Source: Rhodospirillales bacterium 69-11 (lineage in GTDB: Bacteria; Pseudomonadota; Alphaproteobacteria; Acetobacterales; Acetobacteraceae). From it: a stretch of DNA of 51,268 nucleotides. The DNA lies in contig MKTV01000032.1 in NCBI GenBank assembly GCA_001898425.1, positions 18,871 to 70,138 on the forward strand, written 5' to 3'. Both the position numbers and the translations under genes were made by a program. The notes beneath the pieces were generated by a model that worked only from the letters and a program-made list of their open reading frames with translations, searched no databases and had not been told where the DNA came from. Positions within the stretch are counted from its first letter, which is position 1, and the number at the start of each line of letters is the position of its first letter. Positions 26,514 to 37,038 of the stretch are shown one piece after another.

Positions 26514-27455
26514 CTACCCGCCCGCGACCCCCTGCGTGTTCACGTACAGCGCATACAGCCCGTGGCTCGCCGCCATGAACAGCCGGTTCCGCCAGCGTCC
26601 GCCAAAGCATAGATTGGCGCAGCGTTCCGGCAGCCGGATGTGCCCGATCGGCGCGGCAGCCGCGTTGAACACCCGCACGCCGTCCAGCTCCGGATCGCCC
26701 ATGCCCCAGCCGCACCACAGGTTCCCGTCCACGTCGACACGGAACCCGTCCGGCGTGCCGGGGCCGGCGTCGATGAACACCCGGTTGTTGCGGAGCGTCT
26801 GTCCGTCCTCGGCCACGTCGAAGGCGCGGATCAGCCGGTTCGGCGTGGCGCGGGATGCCACGACGTAGAGGATCTTCTCGTCGGGGGAGAACGCGAGCCC
26901 GTTCGGACCCTCGATATCGTCCGCCATCATCGTCGCCTCGCCGGTCTGGCCATCGATCCGCCAGACCGCGGCCGGCAGCTCCGACTCGGCGCGCTCGCCC
27001 TCGTAGTAGCCGAGGATCCCGAACACCGGGTCGGTGAACCAGATCGAGCCGTCCGACTTCACCACGACGTCGTTCGGCGAGTTCAGCCGCCTGCCCTGGT
27101 GGCTGTCCATCAGCACCGTGACCGTCCCGTCATACTCGGTGCGGGTGACGCGCCGGCCGCGATGCTCGCAGGTCACGAGCCGCCCCTGACGGTCGCGCGT
27201 GTTGCCGTTCGCGTTCCACGAGGTCTTGCGGAAAACGGAGACGGCGCCGGTCTCCTCCTCCCATTTCAGGATCCGGTCGTTGGGGATGTCGCTCCAGAGC
27301 ACGTAGCGGCCGTCGCCGAACCAGACCGGTCCTTCCGACCAGCGGCACCCGTCGGCCAGCCGCTCCACGGACGCGAGCGGCAGCCGGTAGGCGGCAAAGG
27401 ACGGGTCCATCACGACGACCGACTCGTCCGGGTAGCGCTGGTTCGGTTCCCACAT
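26514..27455 (-). CDS. SMP-30/gluconolactonase-family hydrolase
   Basis: 313 aa from ATG 27455, with GGGGGAGAGA upstream. Six-bladed beta-propeller of the SGL family. Metal ligands are visible: the Glu in CRWSEGPVWFGD, the Asn of NSPNDVVVKSDGSIWFTDP, and IEGPNGLAFSPDEKILYV, with PDGFRVDVDGNLWCGWG bearing the catalytic Asp. It hydrolyses sugar or other lactones; GWG-type members often act on gluconolactone. The upstream order SMP-30 then SDR on one strand suggests sugar-acid oxidation, with the SDR as partner. Confidence 0.88.
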   Translation of the reverse strand: MWEPNQRYPDESVVVMDPSFAAYRLPLASVERLADGCRWSEGPVWFGDGRYVLWSDIPNDRILKWEEETGAVSVFRKTSWNANGNTRDRQGRLVTCEHRGRRVTRTEYDGTVTVLMDSHQGRRLNSPNDVVVKSDGSIWFTDPVFGILGYYEGERAESELPAAVWRIDGQTGEATMMADDIEGPNGLAFSPDEKILYVVASRATPNRLIRAFDVAEDGQTLRNNRVFIDAGPGTPDGFRVDVDGNLWCGWGMGDPELDGVRVFNAAAAPIGHIRLPERCANLCFGGRWRNRLFMAASHGLYALYVNTQGVAGG

Positions 27456-27604
27456 GCGTCTCTCTCCCCCTTCGGACTGGGACTGGATGCTAGCGGCCAC
27501 GTGGGGGAGGGCAAGCCGCGCTTGCTCCCGGAATTGGCACGCCGCCTCGCCCGATCCGGCCAACGGGGGGCGCGTTGCAGACCCGACCACTCGAGGAGGA
27601 CTTC

Positions 27605-28072
27605 ATGACCCGCATCATGTCCACCACCGCTCTCGCCGGCCTGCTCGCCCTCGGGCTCGCGGCGACCCCGGCCTGGGCTGCCGGCACGCAGGGCAACAGC
27701 GACACGTCGAGCACGGGAACGACCGGGATGACCGGACCCGGCAGCTCCGGGACCGGCAACCAGGGCGCGAACGGGATGGGCGCGAGCAGCCAGCCCGGCA
27801 CAAACAGCCGGACCGGCGTCAGCGCCACGGGAACCATGGCCGGCACCAACCCCGGCAGCACCGACCAGCATGGCGCGACCAGCGCGCAGGGCAACGGCGC
27901 CATCAACCAAGGCACCCGGTCCGCCAACAACGACCAGGGGAGCCGGACCGGGTCCAACATGAAGGGCGTGACGAAGCAGCACACCGGTTCGGGCGATACG
28001 GGCTACGGCGACCGTGCACCGAACGTGCTGACCGATCAGGCGGGACGTCCCGGCGGCCCGAAGAACCGCTGA
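27605..28072 (+). CDS. Secreted low-complexity Gly/Ser/Thr/Asn-rich protein
   Basis: 155 aa from ATG 27605, with GAGGAGG eight bases upstream. A clean signal peptide, residues 1-25, ends in TPAWA. The mature part is dominated by Gly, Ser, Thr, Asn and Gln with loose repeats (GTTGMTGPGSSGTGNQGANG, SGDTGYGD), and has no Cys and few hydrophobic residues, so it is probably disordered in the periplasm or outside the cell. The C-terminus turns basic (RPGGPKNR). No family recognised. The strong ribosome site and signal peptide support a real gene. Confidence 0.75.
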   Translation: MTRIMSTTALAGLLALGLAATPAWAAGTQGNSDTSSTGTTGMTGPGSSGTGNQGANGMGASSQPGTNSRTGVSATGTMAGTNPGSTDQHGATSAQGNGAINQGTRSANNDQGSRTGSNMKGVTKQHTGSGDTGYGDRAPNVLTDQAGRPGGPKNR

Positions 28073-28279
28073 GCCGGAAAACGACGGAAGCGGACCACGC
28101 CTCGCCCGCCTCGCGCGGGCGGGGCGGCTCCGCCCGGCGCGGCTGCCCAGGCGCGCCGTAATGGCCGCGGTGCGCCGCGACGGCCGCGGCGCGCCGCGCA
28201 TCGGGGGCGACCTTGGTGGAGCCCCGGCAACCGGCCGGCGGACGTTGATCCGCGCCCTTCGTGTCGCTACATCCGGCCG

Positions 28280-28828
28280 ATGCCCGACGATGCACGCCTG
28301 CCGGCAGCCGAGACGCTGCCGATCCTGATCGCGCCGCACGCGACGCTGAAGACGAAGGCGCGCCCGGTCGGACCCGCCGACGACGCGGCCGTTCGCGACC
28401 TGATCCCCCGCATGTTCGCCACGATGTACAAGGCGCCCGGCATCGGCCTCGCGGCACCGCAGGTCGACCGCCTGCTGCGCGTCGTCACGATCGACCTGAT
28501 GCCGGACGACAAGCCGGCCCCGCTCACCCTGATCAACCCGGAGATCGTCGCCGCCAGCCAGGAGCTCGCGACCCGGGAGGAGGGTTGCCTCTCGCTGCCC
28601 GGCCAGTATGCCGACGTCACGCGGCCCGCGCGGGTCAAGGTCCGCTACCTGGACGAGACCGGCGCACGGCGCGAGATCGAGGGGGACAACCTGCTCGCCG
28701 CCTGCCTGCAGCATGAGATCGACCATCTCGACGGCGTCCTGTTCGTCGACCATCTCTCGGCGCTGAAGCGGAACATGATCCTCCGCCGGCTCGCGAAGGA
28801 GCAGCGGCAGAAGCGCGACGGGCGCTGA
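28280..28828 (+). CDS. def: Peptide deformylase
   Basis: 182 aa. Removes the formyl group from nascent proteins. All three motifs are present: motif 1 GIGLAAPQ, motif 2 [14 protein letters not shown], motif 3 [17 protein letters not shown] with zinc/iron ligands Cys in EGC and His145, His149 and catalytic Glu146. Motif 2 GCLSLPGQ and the basic C-terminal end are like other alphaproteobacterial deformylases. It lies eight bases before fmt. Confidence 0.96.
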   Translation: MPDDARLPAAETLPILIAPHATLKTKARPVGPADDAAVRDLIPRMFATMYKAPGIGLAAPQVDRLLRVVTIDLMPDDKPAPLTLINPEIVAASQELATREEGCLSLPGQYADVTRPARVKVRYLDETGARREIEGDNLLAACLQHEIDHLDGVLFVDHLSALKRNMILRRLAKEQRQKRDGR

Positions 28829-28836
28829 GACCGGCC

Positions 28837-29751
28837 ATGCGCCTCGCCTTCATGGGCAGCCCGGATTTCGCGGTTCCCGCTTTGCAGGCGTTGCACGCGG
28901 CCGGCCACACGATCGCGGCGGTCTACTGCCAGCCGCCCCGTCCCGCCGGCCGGGGCCACGCCGTCCAGCGCTGCCCCGTCCACGTCGCGGCCGATGACCT
29001 GGCCCTTTCGGTGCGTACCCCCGCAAGGCTGCGCAAGGACACCGCCGAACACGGGGCGTTCGCCGCCCTCGAGCTGGACGCCGCCGTCGTCGCCGCCTAC
29101 GGCCTGATCCTGCCCGAACCGATGCTGGCCGCCCCCCGCCGCGGATGCCTGAACATCCATGCGAGCCTGCTGCCGCGCTGGCGGGGCGCCGCGCCGATCC
29201 AGGCCGCCGTGCTGGCGGGCGACGCGGAGACCGGCATCACCATCATGCAGATGGATGCCGGGCTCGACACCGGCCCGATGCTGCTGCGCGAAAGCGTCCC
29301 GATTGGTCCCGAGACGACCAGTGCCCGTCTCCACGACGCCCTCGCCGCCCTGGGCGCACGGCTGATCCTGCGCGCCCTGGACGAGGCACCCGCGCCCGAA
29401 CCGCAGCCCGCCGCAGGCGCGACCTACGCCCCGAAGCTCACCCGGGAGGACGGGCGGCTCGACTGGACGCAGGACGCGATCACGCTCGCCCGCCGGGTGC
29501 GCGCCTTCGATCCCTGGCCGGGCACCTTCACCACGCTCGCAGGCAAGCCGTTCAAGGTGCTGGGGGCCGTCCCGCTCGCCGCGCCTGCCGATCAACAGGC
29601 GGGGACCGTGCTGGATGACGCGCTCACGGTCGCCTGCGGCACCGGAGCGTTGCGGCTGACCCGGGTGCAGGCCGCCGGCCGCGCGGCCATGGATGCCGCG
29701 GCCTTCCTGCGCGGTCACCCCGTCCCCGCCGGGACGCGATTGGGTGACTGA
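28837..29751 (+). CDS. fmt: Methionyl-tRNA formyltransferase
   Basis: 304 aa. Formylates initiator Met-tRNA with 10-formyl-tetrahydrofolate, the counterpart of def. [16 protein letters not shown] opens the Rossmann domain; [10 protein letters not shown], the [13 protein letters not shown] segment with the folate-site SLLP.wRGAaPiq signature, and [18 protein letters not shown] follow. The C-terminal OB-like domain contains [11 protein letters not shown]. Its stop overlaps the truA start region, giving a def-fmt-truA operon. Confidence 0.96.
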   Translation: MRLAFMGSPDFAVPALQALHAAGHTIAAVYCQPPRPAGRGHAVQRCPVHVAADDLALSVRTPARLRKDTAEHGAFAALELDAAVVAAYGLILPEPMLAAPRRGCLNIHASLLPRWRGAAPIQAAVLAGDAETGITIMQMDAGLDTGPMLLRESVPIGPETTSARLHDALAALGARLILRALDEAPAPEPQPAAGATYAPKLTREDGRLDWTQDAITLARRVRAFDPWPGTFTTLAGKPFKVLGAVPLAAPADQQAGTVLDDALTVACGTGALRLTRVQAAGRAAMDAAAFLRGHPVPAGTRLGD

Positions 29752-30556
29752 CGCGACCGCCGGCGCGCGGCCCCGTCCGGCGGACGGGGCCGTGACCTGG
29801 GCACTCCAGCTCGAATATGACGGCCGGCCGTTCGTCGGCTGGCAGCGGCAGGAGAATGGGCTGTCCGTCCAGCAGGTGCTGGAGGAGGCTGCCGCGCGAT
29901 TGGCGGGCGGCGCCGCCGTCGCGAGCATCGTCGCCGGGCGCACCGATGCCGGCGTTCACGCGGCGGGCCAGGTGGCCCAGCTTGCGCTGCCCGACCGCTA
30001 CGATGCCCGGAAGCTGCGCGACGCGCTGAACTACCACATGAAGCCGCATCCGGTCGTGGTGCTGCAGGCCGCGACCGCGCCGTCCGACTGGAACGCGCGC
30101 TTCTCCGCCATCCGCCGCCGCTACCGCTTCCTCATTCTGAACCGCCGCGCCCGCCCCGCCTTGCAGGAGGGCCGGGTCTGGCACGTCGCCGCCCCCCTCG
30201 ACGCCGCCGCCATGCACCACGCCGCCCAGACCCTGCTCGGGCGCCACGACTTCACGAGCTTCCGAGCGGCGTCATGCCAGGCGAAGAGTCCGGTGCGGAC
30301 GCTGGACCGCCTCGACGTGCGGCAGGACGGGCCGTTGATCACGATCGAGGCGGAGGCCCGCAGCTTCCTGCACCATCAGGTGCGCAACCTGGTCGGCACG
30401 CTCCGTCTCGTCGGGGACGGATCGTGGCCGGTCGGACGGGTGGCCGACGCGCTCGCGGCCCGCAACCGCGCGGCCGCTGGGCCGACGGCACCAGCGGAGG
30501 GCCTCTGCCTGATGGCGGTCGGCTATCCCCAGGACCCGTTCGCCACCGCTTCCTGA
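29744..30556 (+). CDS. truA: tRNA pseudouridine(38-40) synthase
   Basis: 270 aa from a GTG at 29744 that overlaps the end of fmt by eight bases; longer frames upstream lie inside fmt. Modifies U38-U40 in the anticodon arm. The catalytic Asp is Asp68 in [46 protein letters not shown] and the C-terminal [13 protein letters not shown] are family motifs. The first ~20 residues are Ala/Pro-rich and extra compared with E. coli TruA. Confidence 0.95.
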   Translation: MTDATAGARPRPADGAVTWALQLEYDGRPFVGWQRQENGLSVQQVLEEAAARLAGGAAVASIVAGRTDAGVHAAGQVAQLALPDRYDARKLRDALNYHMKPHPVVVLQAATAPSDWNARFSAIRRRYRFLILNRRARPALQEGRVWHVAAPLDAAAMHHAAQTLLGRHDFTSFRAASCQAKSPVRTLDRLDVRQDGPLITIEAEARSFLHHQVRNLVGTLRLVGDGSWPVGRVADALAARNRAAAGPTAPAEGLCLMAVGYPQDPFATAS

Positions 30557-30738
30557 CACAGAAGTCTCGAGGCTGGGCCGACCAACATCGCCGACGCCTG
30601 GCGTGAGGCACGAGTCGACAAAGCGTTTCCAATTCTCATTGCACACAATTATGGTCACGGGCGGGGAAGCGGTCTCAGGCGAGCATCCCCGTCCAAGAGC
30701 TGACGTCTTCTGCTCCAGCCGCGATCAAGCAAAGGGGG

Positions 30739-32049
30739 ATGCTCGTGCCGGCGCGTGAGGTCTATGGTTCGCTCGCCCCACTCCTCGACTCGCTCGACAT
30801 CGCCTTCTGCCTGTTCGACGCGCAGGATCGCGCCGTCTGCTGGAACGCGAGTTTCCTGACGTTCTTTCCCGAACATGCCGGCCACGTCTATCCGGGTGAG
30901 CCGTACCGGGAGAACCTCCACCGCTTCTACGCGGCGCGGCTCAGCGGCGCGGAACGCGACAATATCGAGCGCTATGTCAGCGACGGGCTCCAGCGGCATC
31001 GCAACCAGTCCCGCCCGTTCGCCTTCCAGCATCGTGGACGGCGGCTGATGGTCGCATCGTCGCGGGTCGCGGGCGGCGGGCGCGTGCGCATCTGGCGGAG
31101 CCTGGTCCAGGAGAGCCCGCGCGCGGCACTTCCCCCCGCGGACGCGACCCCCTTTCCGATCGACCTGCTGGATCATCTCGCCGACGGCGCCAGCATCGTC
31201 GATGGGTCGGACCGGATCGTCGCCGCCAATGCGGCGTTCTACACGCTGTACGACGTGCCGCACGGGGAGACGGTCGTCGGCCTCACGCTGCTCCAGGTGG
31301 TGCAGCGCGCCTGGGCGCGCGCGAGCCTGCCCGCCGACGACGCCGTCGCGGCGATGCAGGACAATCTGCGGTTCTTCGGCGCTCCGTTCGAGGTCGAGCT
31401 TCCGAACGGTCGCTGGCGCCGTGTGATCGCTCAGCGCAACCAGCACGGCATCGCCTATTTCAGCCACGCCGACATCACGCCCCTGATGCAGGCGATGGCC
31501 GAACTGTCGCAGATCGCCGTGACCGATCCCCTGACCGGCCTGCTCAATCGCCGCTCCTTCGAAGCGGCGCTCGAGGCTGCGTGCCGCCAGGCGGTACGGG
31601 TGGCGGCGCCGGTCTCCCTGATGCTGCTCGACGTCGACCGGTTCAAGACGGTGAACGACGGGCACGGTCACGCCGGAGGGGACGAGTGCCTGCGCCGGAT
31701 CGGCCGCATCATCGCCGCCGTCACGCGCCGCGCGACCGATCACGCCGCGCGGCTGGGCGGGGACGAATTCGTGATCCTGCTGCCCAACACCGATGATCGC
31801 GGCGCGCGCCTGATCGCGGAGGCGATCCGGAGTGCCTGCGAGGCCGAGGCCTGGGGGGAGCTGACCCCGCCCCTGCCGCAGGTGACCGTCAGCATCGGCC
31901 TGTGCAGCGCGCCGGCGGGCGTCGAGATCTCGCCCGAACTGCTGCTGCGGGAGGCGGATACAATGTTGTATCGCGCAAAACGGGGTGGCCGGGACCGCGC
32001 CGAATCCTGCGTGTTGGCGGGCGGCACGACGGGCGGCGTGACCGCCTGA
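30739..32049 (+). CDS. PAS-domain diguanylate cyclase
   Basis: 436 aa. Two PAS-like regions: residues 8-125 (SLDIAFCLFDAQDRAVCWN) and about 140-250 (LADGASIVDGSDRIVAANAA), then a linker and a GGDEF domain from about 255. DPLTGLLNRRSFE, DVDRFKTVNDGHGHAGGD and the active site GGDEF at 340-344 are intact; RxxD (RATD, 331-334) sits exactly five residues before it, the c-di-GMP inhibitory I-site. So it is likely active and feedback-controlled. Soluble. AAAGGGGG touches the ATG; a GTG six bases later has better spacing and may be the real start. Confidence 0.88.
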   Translation: MLVPAREVYGSLAPLLDSLDIAFCLFDAQDRAVCWNASFLTFFPEHAGHVYPGEPYRENLHRFYAARLSGAERDNIERYVSDGLQRHRNQSRPFAFQHRGRRLMVASSRVAGGGRVRIWRSLVQESPRAALPPADATPFPIDLLDHLADGASIVDGSDRIVAANAAFYTLYDVPHGETVVGLTLLQVVQRAWARASLPADDAVAAMQDNLRFFGAPFEVELPNGRWRRVIAQRNQHGIAYFSHADITPLMQAMAELSQIAVTDPLTGLLNRRSFEAALEAACRQAVRVAAPVSLMLLDVDRFKTVNDGHGHAGGDECLRRIGRIIAAVTRRATDHAARLGGDEFVILLPNTDDRGARLIAEAIRSACEAEAWGELTPPLPQVTVSIGLCSAPAGVEISPELLLREADTMLYRAKRGGRDRAESCVLAGGTTGGVTA

Positions 32050-32130
32050 CGGATCCGCCGCCGGATCCGCCGGCACCGGGCCCGCCATGCCGGCCGGACG
32101 CGTCTCCGCCATGCACCGCGGATTGGGGGC

Positions 32131-32715
32131 TCAGCCGCCGCCCAGCGCCATCCCCAGCAGCGCCGCCATCAGTCCGATCGTCTCGTCGAGCATCACCAGC
32201 CACACCGCGGCCAGCGCACTCACGCCCAGGACGACGCGGATCGCATACCACTCGATCCACAAGGCCCAGCCCAGGGCGAAGAGTTGCGCAGCCTCACCGA
32301 TGATGGTCGGCGCGCCCAGCAGGTCCGGCAGCGCACCCAGCAGCACGAGGCAGTTGCCCAGCACGTTGCACCAGTTCCACACCACGATGAACCGCGGCCA
32401 GCGATCGGACCGCTGCAGCACCGCCGCGACCCGGTGGGAGGCGAGGACGAAGCCCAGCCACCCCACCGCGAGCACCAGCACGTCGTGCAGCAGTCCCCGC
32501 CCCGAGGCGAGCGCGGACGTGCCGCTGCCGGCGTTCGGCGCCGCCCCGGTCAGGCGCAGCGCGAAGACGATGGGCACGCAGGCGGCGATCGCCCAGAAGC
32601 TGCGGATCACGGCGAGCCGGTCGGTGCCGGCCAGCAGGGCGCCCTCCGCGCGGCCGCGCGCCAGCATGAGGGCCGCGACCAGCCCGCCCGCGAGGCTGCC
32701 CGCCCGCGTGCTCAT
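32131..32715 (-). CDS. Small multi-pass membrane protein (second of a paralogous pair)
   Basis: 194 aa from ATG 32715, overlapping the stop of the gene before it (ATGA). About four hydrophobic segments: residues 7-20, 38-55, 75-90 and 110-190. A central RFIVVWNWCNVLGNCLVLL stretch matches [18 protein letters not shown] in the upstream gene, so the two are likely paralogs. I do not recognise a family beyond that. It is third in a dapE-membrane-membrane run on the minus strand. Confidence 0.7.
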   Translation of the reverse strand: MSTRAGSLAGGLVAALMLARGRAEGALLAGTDRLAVIRSFWAIAACVPIVFALRLTGAAPNAGSGTSALASGRGLLHDVLVLAVGWLGFVLASHRVAAVLQRSDRWPRFIVVWNWCNVLGNCLVLLGALPDLLGAPTIIGEAAQLFALGWALWIEWYAIRVVLGVSALAAVWLVMLDETIGLMAALLGMALGGG

Positions 32716-33284
32716 CCTGCCGACAGCAGCCGCGGCCCAACGCCCAGCAGAACCGTGGCCGCGTTCATCGCGACGACCATCAGCGCGGCACGGAAGGGCG
32801 AGAGCTGCAGTGCATGCCGTGCCAGGAACCAGTGGAGCCACAGCGCGTAGCAGGCGAGGCCGAGCATCAGGACCGCGACGGCGGCATGCTCGCTCAGGCC
32901 GGCGCCCACCGCGATGCTCAGCACGGTCAGCACCAGCATCAGGACGATCGCGACGACCCATTGGCCCCAGTTGAACGCGGTGGCGAAGCGCAGCCACAGC
33001 GCATCCCGGTCCCAGAAGCGCGCCAGCTCGAAGGAGATCGCGGCGGGTGCGAGCAGGATGCAGAGCGTGAGGGCGAAATACGCCAGCGCCGAAAGCCCCG
33101 CGCCACGCAGCAGCATCACCACGACGCCGACCAGCGGAAAGGCGATCAGCGGTGCGAGGCTGCCCAGGAAGGCCTGCGGCGTATTGCCGAACTGCAGCAG
33201 CCCGTCCCGGCGCCCACGCGCGATCCGCCACATTCCAACGATGACGTTCGGGGCGGCGCGTGGCTCGCGCGGCGGCTGGGTCAT
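32712..33284 (-). CDS. Small multi-pass membrane protein (first of a paralogous pair)
   Basis: 190 aa from ATG 33284, which overlaps the dapE stop by ATGA. Hydrophobic segments at about 42-62, 68-85, 104-125 and 130-185 predict four or five spans; the N-terminus is polar and basic. [17 protein letters not shown] is the conserved stretch shared with the next gene. No enzyme motif is visible. Tight overlap with dapE suggests translational coupling, but no functional link to lysine synthesis is evident. Confidence 0.75.
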   Translation of the reverse strand: MTQPPREPRAAPNVIVGMWRIARGRRDGLLQFGNTPQAFLGSLAPLIAFPLVGVVVMLLRGAGLSALAYFALTLCILLAPAAISFELARFWDRDALWLRFATAFNWGQWVVAIVLMLVLTVLSIAVGAGLSEHAAVAVLMLGLACYALWLHWFLARHALQLSPFRAALMVVAMNAATVLLGVGPRLLSAG

Positions 33285-34417
33285 GCCAGGAACGCAGACA
33301 GCACGCCGCGATAGATCCGCGCGAGATCGCGCAGCTCCGCGACGGGCACGCGCTCGTCGATCTGGTGCATGGTGGACCCGACCAGGCCGAATTCGGCGAC
33401 CGGGCAGTAATTGGCGATGAAACGCGCATCCGATGTGCCGCCGCCGGTATCGAGCTTGGGCGTGACGCCGGTCGCCGCCTGGATCGCGCCCACCAGGATG
33501 TCCACCATCGGTCCGGGCTTGGTCAGGAACGACTCGCCGCTGATCGAGGTCGTGAGCTCGAACCGCTCCGCATGCTGGGCGACGGTCGCGCGGACCCAGG
33601 CGATCAGCGAGGCGCCCGAGTGGCGGTCGTTGAAGCGGATGTTAAGCGCGGCGCGGGCCGAGACCGGGATGACGTTGGTCGCCGCGTTACCGACGTCGAT
33701 CGAGGTCACCTGCAGCGACGAGGGCTCGAACCACTCCGACCCGGCATCCAGGGGCGCCGCCGTGAGCGCGGAGAGGGCGCGGAGCAGGCGGTGCACCGGG
33801 TTGTCGGCGCGGTGCGGATAGGCGACGTGCCCTTGGGTGCCGAACACCTCGAGCCCGATGTTGACGCTGCCGCGCCGGCCGATCTTGACCATATCGCCCA
33901 GCTTGACCGGGCAGGTCGGCTCGCCCACCAGGCAGAAATCCGGCACCTGACCGTTCGCCTGCATCCATTCCAGCACCTTCACGGTGCCGTCGACGGCCGG
34001 GCCTTCCTCGTCGCCGGTGATCAGGAAGCTGATCGAGCCCTTGGTCGGGCCGGCCGCCAGGTGCTGCGCGGCGGCGGCGGCGAAGGCGGCGATGCCCCCC
34101 TTCATGTCGCAGGCACCGCGGCCATACAGCACGCCGTCGCGCACCTCGCCGCCGAACGGATCGCTGCGCCAGTTGCCGCCCACGGGCACCACGTCCGTGT
34201 GGCCGGCGAAGCAGATATGTGGACCGTCGGATCCGATCCGGGCGAACAGGTTCTCGATCTCGCCGAAGCGCAGCCGGGTGACGGCGAAGCCGAGACGGGC
34301 CAGCACGTCGGCCAGCACGTCCTGGGCACCGGCATCGGCGGGCGTGACCGACGCGCAGCGCAGCAGCGCCTGGGCGATCGGCAGCGGATCGGTCGGATCG
34401 GATACGGTCGTACTCAT
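33281..34417 (-). CDS. dapE: Succinyl-diaminopimelate desuccinylase DapE
   Basis: 378 aa from ATG 34417. An M20 di-zinc amidase removing succinate from N-succinyl-LL-DAP in lysine and peptidoglycan synthesis. Metal and catalytic motifs: [12 protein letters not shown] (His, Asp), [11 protein letters not shown] (Asp), [14 protein letters not shown] (catalytic Glu, metal Glu), and [13 protein letters not shown] (late metal His). The dimerisation domain starts at [15 protein letters not shown]. It follows dapD on the same strand after a 109-bp gap containing a hairpin. Confidence 0.95.
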   Translation of the reverse strand: MSTTVSDPTDPLPIAQALLRCASVTPADAGAQDVLADVLARLGFAVTRLRFGEIENLFARIGSDGPHICFAGHTDVVPVGGNWRSDPFGGEVRDGVLYGRGACDMKGGIAAFAAAAAQHLAAGPTKGSISFLITGDEEGPAVDGTVKVLEWMQANGQVPDFCLVGEPTCPVKLGDMVKIGRRGSVNIGLEVFGTQGHVAYPHRADNPVHRLLRALSALTAAPLDAGSEWFEPSSLQVTSIDVGNAATNVIPVSARAALNIRFNDRHSGASLIAWVRATVAQHAERFELTTSISGESFLTKPGPMVDILVGAIQAATGVTPKLDTGGGTSDARFIANYCPVAEFGLVGSTMHQIDERVPVAELRDLARIYRGVLSAFLA

Positions 34418-34473
34418 GCGGGCGCGGTACTCTTCCGGGAGCTCCGGCGCTGGATCGGAGGCGCGGGCGGAGC

Positions 34474-34510
34474 CCCCTCGCCCCGTCCCTCTCCCACCAG
34501 GGAAGAGGGA
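34474..34510. repeat. CCCTCTCCC hairpin between dapD and dapE
   Basis: CCCCTCGCCCCGTCCCTCTC then CCACCAGGGAAGAGGGA: a stem CCCTCTxCCC against GGGxAGAGGG. Related in sequence to the element at 2951-2985. Inside an operon it may attenuate or stabilise the transcript. Confidence 0.5.
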
Positions 34511-34526
34511 GATCGGGCGGCGGACA

Positions 34527-35366
<840 letters not shown>

Positions 35367-35551
35367 GGCGCGCGGGGTCCCCTCGATGATGGCGGCGGAC
35401 GATGGAGAGCCTCCCGCGCACTGTCAACGGAAGACCATGGCCCTCCGCTCCCGTCCGCCGGCAGCGACGCCACGCGATCCCGGCCGACGGAAACGCTTCC
35501 TTCATCAAGTGCTGCGTGAAATGCCGCACCCGCAGGAGCCGTCACCCGGTC

Positions 35552-37036
35552 ATGCCCGATCTCGTCCGCCTTCCCCCGAACCTGGCCGCCCGCCCGCTCG
35601 GGGGTCGCGGCACGGGACGGGACGGCGTGCCCGGGCCGCAGCCCGATGACACCGCGCCCGGCGCCGCACCCGGGACGCCGGCCGGCGCGCCGCGTGATGC
35701 GCTGCAGGCTGCCCTGATCGACAGCCGCGCCCGCTGGCGGGACCTCGTCACCATGACCGCCGACCTCGCCTTCGAGACGGATGCGGCCGGCCGCTTCACC
35801 TTCATCGTCCCGGATCCCGCCCTGCTCTGGCCCGTCACCGACCTGCTGGGCCAGCCCGCCCGCATGCTGCTGCCGCCGGGGTTCGAAGGGGCCTGTCCCA
35901 ACCCGTTCCAGGTGACCGAACCGGTGCGCCTCAGCCGCGTCTGGCTCCGCCGCGGCGACGGCAGCCTGTCCTGCTTCGTCTTCTCGGCCGCCCCGTTGCG
36001 CGATGTGGCCGGCGACGTGATCGGCACCCGGGGGCTGGCGATCGAGATGGCCGGCTATGACGAGGAAGCGGCGCAGACCGCCGCCGCCCTGCGCCGGGGC
36101 GAGGTACTCGACCACATTCTCTGGCGGGTCGGGCAGGAGGTGCTCGCCCCGCGCATGATGCGGGCGGCTCTCGAGGGGCTGAACAGTGCCCTTGGCGCGG
36201 ACGGCAGCAGCGTCGTGCTGCTCTCCAACCCCTCCCACGGCGCGGTGCTCGCCCATACCGCCGGCAGCGGCGGGGAGGAGACGCTGGCGATCGGCGCGGC
36301 CCTCCTCGAAGCGCCGCCGGCGGCGGGCTGCACCCGCGTCCCGGTCGACGGCCGGCCATTGCTGACCGCGCCATGCGAAACGCGGTTCGGCGATCGTGCG
36401 GGGCTCGTGCTCTGGCGCGCCCGGGGCGGGCGCGCCTGGACCGAGGAAGAGGCGCAGATCGTGGGGGCCGCCGCCGGGCTGGTGCGGATGGTGCTGGAGC
36501 ATGAGACCATCCAGCGCGAGATGGCGCTGCAGGCGCGCACCGACCCGCTGACCGGGCTGCTGAACCGCCGCGCCTTCCTGGAGGAGCTGGAGCGCCGGGT
36601 CGACCGGCTGGACCGGGAGATGCTGCCCGGCACGCTGATGTTCGCCGACCTGGACAACCTCAAGCCGATCAACGACCGGCTCGGGCACGAGATGGGCGAC
36701 CAGGTGCTGATCCACGCCGCCCTGCTGCTGCGCCGGGTCGTCCGTCCCGCCGACCTCGTCGCGCGACTCGGCGGGGACGAGTTCGCGCTGTGGATGGACG
36801 GCGCCGATCACCTGACCGCCGCGGAACGGGCGGAGCAGTTGCGCGACATCGCGCCGCTCGAACTGGCGGAGATCGCCGGGCCGGACGCGCCGCGGCTCAG
36901 CATGTCGATCGGCATCGCCTCACGGCGCCCCGGAAGTCCCGAAACGCTCGATGCGCTGCTGCGCCGCGCCGACCTCGCCATGTACGACGTCAAGCGCAAC
37001 GGCCGCGAACACTGGCGCGTGGCGCTCGAGGAGTAG
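35552..37036 (+). CDS. GGDEF-domain diguanylate cyclase with PAS/GAF-like sensor
   Basis: 494 aa from ATG 35552; AGGAG lies 13 nt upstream, and frames upstream look non-coding. Residues 60-175 resemble PAS (ALIDSRARWRDLVTMTADL, FETDAAGRFTFIVPDP), 190-315 a GAF-like region (QEVLAPRMMRAALEGLNS). GGDEF domain from about 335: TDPLTGLLNRRAFLEE, ADLDNLKPINDRLGHEMGD, active site GGDEF at 407-411, with RxxD (RPAD, 398-401) five residues before it, an intact I-site. Followed after two bases by a DUF2336 gene. Confidence 0.88.
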   Translation: MPDLVRLPPNLAARPLGGRGTGRDGVPGPQPDDTAPGAAPGTPAGAPRDALQAALIDSRARWRDLVTMTADLAFETDAAGRFTFIVPDPALLWPVTDLLGQPARMLLPPGFEGACPNPFQVTEPVRLSRVWLRRGDGSLSCFVFSAAPLRDVAGDVIGTRGLAIEMAGYDEEAAQTAAALRRGEVLDHILWRVGQEVLAPRMMRAALEGLNSALGADGSSVVLLSNPSHGAVLAHTAGSGGEETLAIGAALLEAPPAAGCTRVPVDGRPLLTAPCETRFGDRAGLVLWRARGGRAWTEEEAQIVGAAAGLVRMVLEHETIQREMALQARTDPLTGLLNRRAFLEELERRVDRLDREMLPGTLMFADLDNLKPINDRLGHEMGDQVLIHAALLLRRVVRPADLVARLGGDEFALWMDGADHLTAAERAEQLRDIAPLELAEIAGPDAPRLSMSIGIASRRPGSPETLDALLRRADLAMYDVKRNGREHWRVALEE

Positions 37037-37038
37037 CC

